6,086 bases of DNA from an uncultured Burkholderiales bacterium (GTDB lineage: Bacteria; Pseudomonadota; Gammaproteobacteria; Burkholderiales; Burkholderiaceae_E): assembly GCA_903923345.1 (NCBI GenBank), contig CAIXXI010000145.1:1-6086 (forward strand), written 5' to 3'. Each line of letters begins with the position of its first letter. Within the stretch, counting starts at the first letter, position 1. The translations under genes were made by a program, and so were the position numbers. The notes under the pieces were generated by a model. It had not been told where the DNA came from. It worked only from the letters and a program-made list of their open reading frames with translations, and searched no databases. Positions 1-6,086 of the stretch are shown piece by piece.

Positions 1-3000
1 ACATCGCTGCCAGCCCCGCCAGTCAGGGTGTCAGCACCCGCGCCTCCGGTGAGCGAATCATTGCCAGCGCCGCCGATCAGGCTGTCGTTGCCGGCTGCGC
101 CCAACAGCGAGTCGCTGCCGGCCCCGCCATCAATGATGTCGTTGCCTGCGTCGCCGGTGATCGTGTTGGCGAGGTCATTGCCGGTTACCGCGCTAACAGC
201 TCCTGAGGCGATGCCAACCGCTGCGACGATCGTCAGGTTCTCGATCCCCGCTGCCAGGGTATAGCCGGTCAGTGAGGTGCGCACGGTGTCAGTGCCCGCC
301 GAGTCGATGATGAGGTCGCCTGCAGCATCCACGATGTAGGTGTCATTACCTGCGCCACCCATCATCACGTCGTTGCCTGCGCCGCCATCGATGGTGTCGT
401 TACCGGTCGACCCCATGATCATGTTGCTACCCGAATTGCCGGTGCCGGTGAAGGCGGCCGTGCCGGTGTAGATCAGGTTCTCGATCGACGCGTTGGCGGC
501 AATCGAGTAGTTGGCCACCGAGGTCTGCACGGTGTCGGTGCCGGAGGTATCAGTGATCGTGTCGAGTGCCGAGTCGACGACGTACGTGTCGTCGCCCGCA
601 CCACCGACCATCGCATCGTCGCCAACGCCGCCGTCAATCGAATCATTGCCGTCGCCGCCGATCAACGAGTCGTTGCCGGTGCCACCGATCAGCGTGTCGC
701 TTCCGGCAGCGCCATCGATGGTGTCGTTGCCGACACCGCCGGTGACCGTGTTGGCCAGGTCATTGGCAGTGACAGCAATGCCCAGCGCTGCGGCGATCGT
801 CAGATTCTCGATCCCGGCTCCAGCGGTGAATCCGGTGACCGAGACCGTTGCGGTGTCGATGCCGCTGGTATCGGAGATCACATCGCCCGCCGCATCGACC
901 ACAAAGATGTCGTCGCCCGCACCACCGGTCATGGTGTCGTTGCCAGCACCGCCGTCAATCGAATCATTGCCGTCGCCGCCGTCAATCGAATCATTGCCTG
1001 TGCCACCGATGAGCGTGTCGTTTCCGGCACCGCCACTGAGCGTGTCTGATCCCGTGCCACCCGTGAGGGTGTTGTCCAGACCGTTGCCGGTTCCGGTGAA
1101 GGCCACACTCCCGGTGAAGCTCAGATTCTCGATGGACGTGAGCCCCGCCAGACTGAAAGAGGTCAGCGAAGTGCGGATCGAATCGGTGCCGGCTGAGTCG
1201 GTGACGGTATCTCCGGCATTATCGACGGTGTACGTGTCGTTGCCTGCCCCACCATTCATCGAGTCTGCACCGGCTCCGCCATCCAGTGTGTCATTGCCTG
1301 CACCGGAGATGAGGGTGTTGTTGCTGGCATTCCCCGTGCCGGTGAAGGCAGCGGCGCCTGTATAGGTCAGATGTTCGAGCCCGGTTGCCAGGGTGAACGT
1401 TGCCAATGTCGTCTGAACGCTGTCCGTTCCGGCGGTATCGGTGATCGTGTCGAGTGCTGCGTCCACAACATAAATGTCGTCGCCAGCTCCGCCCACCATC
1501 GAGTCGTTGCCAGCACCGCCGTCAATCGAATCATTGCCGTCGCCGCCGTTCAGTGTGTCGTTGCCTGCGCCACCGCTCAGTGTGTCGTTGCCTGCGCCGC
1601 CCGTCAGGCTGTCATTTCCGGTGTTACCCGTGATGCTGTTGGCCAGATCGTTGCCGGTTCCGGTGAATGCGGCGGTTCCGGTGGCGGTCAGGTGTTCAAC
1701 GTTCGTCAGTGTTGCCAGGGTCAAGCTGGCCAAAGACGTGCGGATGGTGTCGATGCCATTGTTTGCGGTTTCGGTGACGACGTCCCCCGCCTGTGCCACC
1801 ACATAGGTATCGTCGCCGGCACCACCGACCATGGTGTCGTTGCCAGCACCGCCATCCAGGATGTCGTTGCCGTCGCCGCCGGTCAGGCTGTCAGCACCAC
1901 CGCCGCCAGACAGGGTGTCGTCGCCTGCTCCGCCCGACAAGGTGTCGTTACCAGCATTGCCGTCAGCGTTATCGGCACCTGCCGTCCCGACGAAGGTATC
2001 AGCACCCGCTGTACCGGTGAACAAATCACCCACCACGGTTGTGGCGGCAGACGTCAGTTGCTCGGCAAAACCAGACTGGTCAGTGAAGCGAACCAGCACA
2101 CGCAACTGCAGCCCAACCTGAGTCTGAGTCGGATTGAAGCTCGCCGTAGTGGCTCCGGTGATGTCGGTCCAGATGGTGCCGTTGCCTGAAGTCTGCCACT
2201 GGAAGCTGAATGCGCCCAGACCATTGCGGTCAGCGATTGTAGCGGTCGAGGCGGTGACGGCCGTGCCCTCGGTCGGCGTGGTGTCGCTGATGGTGATCGC
2301 GCCTGTGGCGCGGGCATTTCCGATCAGCACGTCCTGGTCGGTGAATCGCGCAATCTCGATGTTGCGAACCAGGTCGACGCCATCTGTGCCGACGTTATCG
2401 GTGATCACCCGGCTGCCATCAGCAAGTACTGCGCCGATGGTGTAGTTGGCTCGCAAACCGTTGAAGACCGCGATATCCGCATCGCCGGCGGTGCCGGCCT
2501 GCAGAATTTCCCGCACGATAACCAGATTGCCCGGATTGATCGAGCCGTTGAGTAGCTGGGCCGTCAAGGTCAGCAAGGTGGTGTGCGATGTCACGACACC
2601 GTTGTTGTCGGTGGCGCTGATGCGCGCATTCAGCCAGGCGTCGCCATCCATCACGTCATCGCCTGCGCCACCGGTGATGGTGTCGTTGCCGCCACCGCCC
2701 AGGATGATTTCACCGCCGGTGAAGGCAGTGCCCAGGCCGGTTGCGGCTGCGTTGTAGTTGGTTGCGCCATTCAGGATGACGTTCAGTCCGGCGATGCGAG
2801 CGACGCCCTCAGCCGTCAGTTCATGGCCGACCTGAGTGGCCGCCAGAAGGTCGGTGCCTTTGAGGGTGTCGTTGTTCTCGTAGCCCGACACGCCCTCGAC
2901 GAGGTCGAAGCGGTCCTTGATGTTGTCCAGGGCCGGAGGCAGCAGGGCACTGTTGGCCAGATCGGCATTCACAATCTCGGTGGAGCGCGCATAGGTGACC

Positions 3001-6000
3001 CAGTCGAATCCCAGCATGCCCTCGGATCGGTTGATGCCCGGCGTGCCGAACATGATGTCGTCGCCCGACTCAGCATCGTAGTCGTCGTTTCCATCGCCGA
3101 ACAGCACGTCGTGACCAATCACGGTGCTGACCTGGAACGGATCACCGTTGTCGCCTTGCAGCAGGTCGGCGCCATCGCCGCCTTCGATCCAGTCGTTGCC
3201 GGAATTGCCGAAGACCGTGTTGATGCCGGTACCGGCCCAGACGAAGTCATCACCGGCGCCAGCGAACGACTCGGCGTTGCCATCACCGCCAAAGATCACG
3301 TCTTTGCCGTCGCCACCAAACAGCAGGTCAAAGCCCGAGCTGTTGCTGATGACGTCGTTGCCGCCTGCGCCCTTGATCTGGTCGTCACCGAACAGGTCGG
3401 TCAGGATGTCATCGCCTTCGCCGCCCAGCACGAAGTCATTGCCTGCACCGCCTTCCAGACGGTCGTTACCACCGTCACCATAGAGCGTGTCGTCACCCGC
3501 ACCGGCACGCATGTTGTCGGCACCCTCGGTGCCACCCATGACGATGTGTTCGGCGCCTGCGAAGCGAATCTGAGTGCCCGAACGGGTCAGCAAGGCCTCA
3601 TTGACTGCAGTCGCTGCGTTGTCAACGATCACGCCGCTGGCATTGACCGCGCTCATCTCAAAGGTGAAATCAGGCGTCGAGAACACGTCGCCCGGCAGGT
3701 GTTTGGCGCTGGTGTTGCGCATGAACAACTCGGCCATCGAGCCCTGCTCGAGCTGCAGCAGCACGTTCAGGCCCAGGGTGCGCGACAGGTAGTAGAAGCG
3801 GTCATTGTTCTGGAGCGCCAGCATCTGGGTCACGAACACATAATCGAAGGTCGAGCCCAGCATGCTGCCGAAGGGCTGGGTTGCTTCGGCCAGGCCGCCA
3901 ATCCAGAAGTCCACATCGTTCAGGCCGCCGAGCTTGCCGCCAGCGAACGCCCCGGACGCATTGATGAAATCGACCGCACCGTTGGTGTTGTCGCCTGATG
4001 CGTTCTGATCCACAAGCGCCTGGGCTGCCGCCCGCTTGCCGTCCAGCGTGGTGGCTGCGGTGATGGTGCTGTGTGTGCCGTAGGCCGCGACGAAATTGAC
4101 CAGCGACTCCGGGTTTTTCATGCTCTGTTCGAAGTCCGCCCAGCTCTTATAGGGCATCAGAATCGAAAGGCCGGTGTCGCGGAAGAACATCTCACGCGCA
4201 GCATTCAGGCTGGGGGTGCCGGTATCGCGGCCACGTGCAATGTTGAGTGCTGCCAGGTCAAGCGGCAGACCCAGCAGGTTACTTTGCAGCGATTCGGTCA
4301 CGAACTCGTCGATCGCGTTGCCGCGCTGATGAACCATGCCGTTGACGATCGCGCCGGCGGCTTCGTGTTCGTTGGCGCCGCTGGCGATGAACTCGAGCGG
4401 GTTCAGGAAGGCCTGGATGAGGCCGATCTGCTTGGTCTCGCCCGTGGTGGTGTTGATCCGGTCGACCGTATCGGTCAGCATCGAGTGGCCAAAGCGGTAC
4501 ACCACGTTGGCGAACTCGGCCATGATCGCCGGATCGACGGTGGTGTTGTAACCCGAGAACACGTTAACTGCCGGGTTGATCTTGCGCACAAAGCCTTCGA
4601 AGACAAAGTGCTGATACTGCATTTCAGTCGTGAATTTCGCAGCCTGCCAGATCTTCTCGCCGTTCCAGTCCAACGAGTCAGCGGTGACCGGAGTCGTGCG
4701 GCCGGAAGCGACACCAACATCGAGCCACTGGTTCAGGAACAGTCGGCTGGACTCGATCTGCTCGGCACTGCCACCCAAAAGCGCGGCATTGAAGTCAGCG
4801 ACCGCAACTTGCTTGACCTGGTCGGCGATGCGGTTGTGCTCTGAATGGAAAACGGAGTGGATCGCGGTGAGGACGATGTTCTCGTTGCCCCGACCGTCGC
4901 CGACGATGAAATGCTTGTCGAGCAGTTCATTGTCGTAGGCGAGATTGCGGCCACGGGAGTCTGTGCCGATGGCGTTGCCAGCAACCGTGTCGGCGTCCGG
5001 GCCCACCACGGTGTCTGGGGTCGCCGGATTGCGATCAACGTCGGCAACCGTTCCCGGCTTGGCGGTGTGAGCCATGTCGTCCAGGAAAGCATGGCCGGTG
5101 CGCAGCACATCGGCTGTCACACGGACCGGGGTGGTCAGGTTGCCTTCGATGGTGCCGGTGCTGGTAACCAGCTGCGGCAGACCGTTTGCACCCGGGATGA
5201 ATTTGCCATACATGTCGGTCAGGATCACCGGCACGTTGAAGACATCGGTATCAGTCAGTTCGATGCCCAGCATGGTGCGGGCCATCTGCTTGACCTCACC
5301 CCAGTTGATGATCGCGCCGCCTGCGCCTTCGGCGAGCTTGCCGGTCGAGACCGGGCGGCCCGCTGCGTTGAGTTCGTACTCACGCAAAAAGACCTGGTGC
5401 GAGGGGTGCGAGCTGTAGTTCTGGCTCAGATCGACAAACGGCGAGGTGGAGTTGGTGTAGCTGCGAACGTCGTCAGCGGTCCCCAGCACGCCATCAACAC
5501 CCGGCGCATTGGATGCGACCGTGGCCCGGGTCATGGTCATGAAGCGCAGGTGTGCGGGCAGGTCGTCGGCCGTGCCGAGAACCCCGTCTTTTCCGAGGAC
5601 CAGAGGGTCGTCGTTCTTGAGCGGCATGATCACCGTGCCATTGCCGCCGGTGCCGATCTTGTCCAGGCCGTGGTCAAAGAATTGACCGAACGTCGTGAAT
5701 AAGGAATTGAACGGAGCCGAGAGCCCCTCATCAGGCGCGACGGCTCCGATGAACAGTGAACCGTCTGAAGACACCTGGCCGGGGGTGACCCGTTCGTGGA
5801 CCGCCACAGCGGCCGGGTTCGAGGCGCCCTGGTGGGAGATCAGGTTGCTGATGGTGCGGGGCTGTGAATCGAAGACATAGCCGCTGGTCTGTGCGTACGA
5901 AGTCGGCGTGCCAACGGTCATCGGGCCTGGGCCGTCGAGGTCCATGGTGGTCGACTCGGCAGCCCTGAAATTCTGGCCCAGCTTGGTGGGCATCGGCCGG

Positions 6001-6086
6001 TCGGCTGCGCCGAAATTCTGCTGCCCCGGGGTGATGTTGTTGAAGGTCCCGCTGACGGTCCGAAGGCCGTAGGGCAGGCGCTCTGC
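1..6086 (-). CDS. RTX-type animal heme peroxidase, partial at both ends (MopA-like)
   Basis: One frame is open across the entire window (codons from 6086 down to 3), giving at least 2028 residues with no stop and no frameshift. The N-terminal 800 or so residues form an animal-type heme peroxidase, which uses peroxide to oxidize organic substrates, halides or metals. The remainder is RTX calcium-binding repeats with linker modules. The visible protein starts near a GLRTVSGTFNN motif, which in this family lies a few tens of residues from the N-terminus, so the start is probably just beyond the right edge. The C-terminus, where a type I secretion signal would lie, is beyond the left edge. I saw no cysteine in the translation and few lysines, as is usual for RTX exoproteins. 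The closest characterized type known to me is the Mn(II)-oxidizing peroxidase MopA; a superoxide-producing or general defence peroxidase are alternatives. Family assignment is firm; the substrate is inference, so no symbol is given. Confidence 0.95.
3..338 (-). repeat. Spacer-RTX unit F (112 residues seen, 6th nonapeptide cut by the edge)
   Basis: Anchor Y at 336-338 in TYIVDAAGDLIIDSAGTD. Variant spacer like D, with IENLTIVAAVGIASGAVSAV and a six-residue insertion relative to D. Five full nonapeptides and the start of a sixth (GGAGSDV) are visible before the window ends. Confidence 0.85.
339..584 (-). repeat. Spacer-RTX unit E (82 residues, 3 nonapeptides)
   Basis: Anchor Y at 582-584 in TYVVDSALDTITDTSGTD. 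Short unit with IENLIYTGTAAFTGTGN and three nonapeptides (GSTGNDTID, GGAGNDVMM, GGAGNDT). Counterpart of B in sequence and length. Confidence 0.85.
585..905 (-). repeat. Spacer-RTX unit D (107 residues, 6 nonapeptides)
   Basis: Anchor F at 903-905 in IFVVDAAGDVISDTSGID. The spacer is a variant: after IENLTIAAALGIAVTANDL it lacks the FTGTGN phrase found in A, B, C and E. Six nonapeptides follow. First unit of the second super-repeat. Confidence 0.85.
633..659 (-). repeat. Dispersed 27-bp copy in unit D
   Basis: The 27 bases at 633-659 are identical to 954-980 and 1521-1547, encoding GGDGNDSID with the same codons. Identity at silent positions is notable because neighbouring nonapeptides vary in codon choice. 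Confidence 0.85.
906..1232 (-). repeat. Spacer-RTX unit C (109 residues, 6 nonapeptides)
   Basis: Anchor Y at 1230-1232 in TYTVDNAGDTVTDSAGTD. Spacer with SIENLSFTGSVAFTGTGN, then six nonapeptides, two of which (954-980 and 981-1007) are tandem near-copies at the DNA level. Shares SAGTD and RTSLT with unit F. Confidence 0.85.
954..998 (-). repeat. Tandem 27-bp repeat in unit C
   Basis: On the plus strand the string gtcaatcgaatcattgcc begins at 954 and again at 981, exactly 27 bp apart, identical over 18 bp; each period encodes one nonapeptide (GGDGNDSID, GGTGNDSID). It suggests gain of a nonapeptide by slippage or unequal crossover. Confidence 0.85.
1233..1472 (-). repeat. Spacer-RTX unit B (80 residues, 3 nonapeptides)
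   Basis: Anchor Y at 1470-1472 in IYVVDAALDTITDTAGTD. Short unit: the spacer with LEHLTYTGAAAFTGTGN is followed by three nonapeptides only (SGAGNDTLD, GGAGADSMN, GGAGNDT). Closest to unit E, sharing ALDTITDTxGTDxVQT. Confidence 0.85.
1473..1805 (-). repeat. Spacer-RTX unit A (111 residues, 6 nonapeptides)
   Basis: Starts at the anchor Y (1803-1805) in TYVVAQAGD, where the usual Asp is Ala. Spacer: IDTIRTSLASL, NVEHLTATGTAAFTGTGN, DLANSITG. Six nonapeptides follow. First unit of the first super-repeat. Confidence 0.85.
1521..1547 (-). repeat. Dispersed 27-bp copy in unit A
   Basis: Identical to 633-659 and 954-980 over the full 27 bases and again coding for GGDGNDSID, here as the fourth nonapeptide of unit A. 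Confidence 0.85.
2031..2309 (-). other. Immunoglobulin-like beta-sandwich module
   Basis: Residues 1260-1352 read GAITISDTTPTEGTAVTAST, then ATIADRNGLGAFSFQWQTSG, WTDITGATTASFNPTQTQVG and LQLRVLVRFTDQSGFAE. The pattern EGxxLTAxT...DxDGLGxFxYQWQ...IxGATxxxYTxxxxDVGxxIRVxVxYTDxxG is a widespread bacterial Ig-like repeat of about 90 residues in surface and secreted proteins, normally in tandem. Here there is a single copy, placed between the family-specific part and the regular RTX array, where it probably acts as a rigid spacer. Confidence 0.75.
2310..2636 (-). other. Non-repetitive module ending in RFTDQDVLIGN
   Basis: Residues about 1152-1259 include LNGSINPGNLVIVREI, DIAVFNGLRANYTI, VITDNVGTDGVDLVRNIEIA and RFTDQDVLIGN. 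The last two phrases resemble the ANYT...DNxGTDGxDTLxNIExLxFxD segment that recurs in many large bacterial RTX and adhesin-type proteins, usually just before a repeat array. Its function is not known to me; probably a folded spacer. Confidence 0.6.
2637..2721 (-). repeat. Small RTX island ending in MDGDAWLNARI
   Basis: Three nonapeptide-like repeats (GGEIILGGGGNDTITGG and AGDDVMDGD) sit alone between two non-repetitive segments. The phrase DGDAWLNARIS that follows is typical of the family. Likely a short calcium-binding beta-roll. Confidence 0.75.
2722..3011 (-). other. Conserved linker segment between RTX blocks
   Basis: Residues about 1026-1122 are non-repetitive and include LDNIKDRFDLVEGVSGYENN, a DTLKGTDL stretch and GHELTAEGVARIAGL. 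Similar phrases follow the first RTX block in the peroxidase family as I know it. No catalytic motif is visible; a structural role is likely. Confidence 0.6.
3012..3536 (-). repeat. First RTX block, irregular nonapeptides
   Basis: Beginning at GGTEGADNMRAGAGDD and continuing through GGNDRLEGGAGNDFVLGG, GGNDVI, GNDWIEGGDGADLLQGDNG and FGDGNDDYDAESGDDIMFG, this stretch is built of GGxGxDxUx repeats that coordinate calcium in a parallel beta-roll. Many copies are degenerate (NSSGFDLLF, GTGINTVFG, GDGNAESFAG) and the phase is broken by an insert near QGDNGDPFQVSTVIGHD. It ends at EGMLGFDWVTYARS. From memory, this particular irregular order is conserved in the bacterial RTX heme peroxidases right after the catalytic domain, so it seems an integral part of the family rather than an added repeat. 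Confidence 0.85.
4227..4499 (-). other. Proximal heme ligand region (His534, Asn615)
   Basis: His534 (4485-4487) in YRFGHSML is the predicted proximal iron ligand, matching the FRYGH motif of myeloperoxidase. Asn615 (4242-4244) in LAALNIARGRD matches the Asn that hydrogen-bonds the proximal His in ALNMQRSRDHG. Both lie in the same frame as the distal residues, so the active site is complete. Confidence 0.88.
4836..4913 (-). other. Catalytic Arg/Glu stretch GDGRGNEN...EHNRIA
   Basis: Arg399 (4890-4892) and Glu402 (4881-4883) sit in GDGRGNEN, followed at the expected distance by SEHNRIAD. In myeloperoxidase the equivalents are Arg239, which assists peroxide heterolysis, and Glu242, which forms the second heme ester. 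The next residue, Met243 in myeloperoxidase (sulfonium link), is Asn403 here, so at most two covalent heme links are expected, as in other animal-type peroxidases lacking that Met. Confidence 0.88.
5433..5590 (-). other. Insertion after distal His with two DGVLGTADD motifs
   Basis: Within the long stretch between the distal His and the catalytic Arg, the nonapeptide DGVLGTADD occurs twice, at residues 167-175 (5562-5588) and 198-206 (5469-5495), 31 residues apart. The two copies use different codons at several positions, so they are not a fresh DNA duplication. Acidic DG...DD loops of this kind occur in many secreted bacterial proteins and resemble calcium-binding loops; metal binding here is inference. 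Confidence 0.7.
5652..5702 (-). other. Distal heme pocket motif FGQFFDHGLD
   Basis: The distal helix carries Gln135 (5682-5684), Asp138 (5673-5675) and His139 (5670-5672). By alignment with myeloperoxidase these correspond to Gln91, Asp94 (heme ester) and His95 (general acid/base that cleaves peroxide). The residue after the histidine is Gly, where myeloperoxidase has the calcium ligand Asp96. DHG is, from memory, usual for the bacterial RTX peroxidases. Confidence 0.9.

Larger units (their letters stand above)
3..905 (-). repeat. Super-repeat copy 2 (units D-E-F, about 301 residues seen)
   Basis: Units D, E and F hold 6, 3 and (as far as seen) 6 nonapeptides, the same long-short-long order as copy 1. 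E matches B closely; F shares features with C; D differs from A in its spacer. The two copies have clearly diverged, so the duplication is not recent. Confidence 0.65.
906..1805 (-). repeat. Super-repeat copy 1 (units A-B-C, 300 residues)
   Basis: Units A, B and C hold 6, 3 and 6 nonapeptides. Anchor-to-anchor distances to the matching units of copy 2 are 300 (A-D), 296 (B-E) and 298 (C-F) residues, i.e. about 894 bp. This is my own count from the translated sequence. Confidence 0.7.
3..2030 (-). repeat. Regular C-terminal RTX array (residues 1353-2028), open at the left edge
   Basis: From GDLFTGTAGAD onwards the protein is a near-regular series of GGAGNDTLx nonapeptides interrupted by six spacers of about 55 residues that start with (Y/F)VVD-like anchors and usually contain (I/V)E(N/H)L and FTGTGN. 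The opening block (1806-2030) has about eight nonapeptides, two of them weak (FVGTAGADNAD). The repeats bind calcium and fold outside the cell in known RTX proteins. The array continues past the window, so its full length is unknown. On the plus strand the same DNA appears as repeated gcc-accaccg/gtcgttgcc-type strings, which cause the long antisense open frames. Confidence 0.93.
3660..6086 (-). other. Animal-type heme peroxidase domain
   Basis: Residues 1 to about 805 match the bacterial branch of the myeloperoxidase/cyclooxygenase superfamily. In order: GLRTVSGTFNN (7-17), the distal helix FGQFFDHGLDKI (Q135, D138, H139), a segment ending in FIPGANGLPQL, the catalytic stretch GDGRGNEN (R399, E402) followed by EHNRIADQV, the proximal helix YRFGHSML (H534), and LAALNIARGRD (N615). 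Spacing agrees with human myeloperoxidase at the Gln-Asp-His triad, at the Arg/Glu pair three residues apart, and roughly between proximal His and Asn (81 here, 85 in myeloperoxidase). The distal His to Arg distance is 260 residues against 144 in myeloperoxidase, so this branch carries a large insertion. The domain is intact and should bind heme. Its outer limit near FTFEMSAV (about residue 803) is approximate. Confidence 0.93.

Noticed and set aside
511..1365. Plus-strand open frame of 284 codons with SLPAPP-like repeats (also 28-264, 1474-1806, 1831-2121, 3124-3483)
   Set aside because: It is the reverse complement of the GGAGND-coding repeats. The peptide is the antisense image of nonapeptides, with no recognisable domain, and the minus frame explains the DNA fully.
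1..2030. Short repeated strings suggesting a CRISPR array or a noncoding minisatellite
   Set aside because: Repeats have a 27-bp coding period, no unique equal-length spacers between identical repeats, and keep one reading frame throughout.
3..2030. Glycine-rich PE_PGRS-type protein of mycobacteria
   Set aside because: The repeats have the Asp at the RTX calcium-ligand positions (GGxGxDxUx) and follow a heme peroxidase, which fits RTX proteins and not PE_PGRS.
1371..2189. Plus-strand open frame with VVAS/ACATAQCVV-type repeats
   Set aside because: A further antisense frame of the same RTX DNA; the repetition comes from the minus-strand nonapeptides.
2583..3998. Plus-strand open frame of 471 codons
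   Set aside because: Antisense to the peroxidase end and RTX block 1. It crosses several module boundaries of the real gene, shows no family motif, and its openness follows from GC-rich, codon-biased DNA.
4475..5110. Minus-strand open frames in other phases (4475-4720, 4733-5110, also 2054-2317)
   Set aside because: They overlap the peroxidase gene in a wrong phase, are Arg/Ser/Pro-rich and lack motifs; typical out-of-phase shadows.
4071..5702. Plus-strand open frames 4071-4844 and 4845-5702, which look like adjacent genes
   Set aside because: Both lie opposite the best-conserved part of the peroxidase domain, including the Arg/Glu and distal His motifs. No known domain is visible in either translation.
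6000..6086. Start codon, ribosome binding site or signal peptide near the right edge
   Set aside because: The frame is already inside the conserved GLRTVSGTFNN region at the edge, with no upstream sequence available; the true start lies outside.

Overview
The whole window lies inside one very large gene on the minus strand. Read from base 6086 down to base 3, a single frame stays open for 2028 codons, with neither the start nor the stop inside the window. The product is a secreted-type multidomain protein: an animal-type (myeloperoxidase/cyclooxygenase superfamily) heme peroxidase at the N-terminal side, followed by a long glycine/aspartate-rich RTX (hemolysin-type) calcium-binding region. 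The combination is known from bacterial RTX heme peroxidases, including the manganese-oxidizing peroxidase MopA of Aurantimonas and relatives. The GC-rich DNA and this family suggest a proteobacterium, possibly marine, freshwater or soil-living, but no taxonomic marker is present and the class cannot be fixed.

Layout in the direction of translation (residue 1 = the codon at 6086..6084): residues 1 to about 805 are the peroxidase domain, with every heme-pocket residue I looked for present (Gln135, Asp138, His139, Arg399, Glu402, His534, Asn615). Residues about 851-1025 are a first, irregular RTX block. Residues about 1025-1260 are family-type linker segments with a small RTX island. Residues 1260-1352 look like an immunoglobulin-like beta-sandwich module. 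Residues 1353-2028 are a regular RTX array that runs off the left edge.

The regular array is not a simple string of nonapeptides. It holds six spacer-plus-RTX units (A-F), each starting at a (Y/F)xVD-type anchor. The units carry 6, 3, 6, 6, 3 and 6 nonapeptides, so the array reads as two copies of a long-short-long super-repeat of about 298 residues (about 894 bp). Unit-to-unit sequence likeness (B with E; more weakly C with F) supports a block duplication. This is the most interesting structure here; the protein family itself is known.

Functionally, the expected picture is export by a type I secretion system, calcium-driven folding of the RTX arrays outside the cell, and peroxidase activity at or beyond the cell surface. 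The export genes, the N-terminus and the C-terminal secretion signal are all outside the window, so export and substrate are inferred from family knowledge. The open frames on the plus strand, rich in repeated SLPAPP-like peptides, are antisense shadows of the GGAGND repeats. No other gene, RNA, promoter, terminator or mobile element was found.
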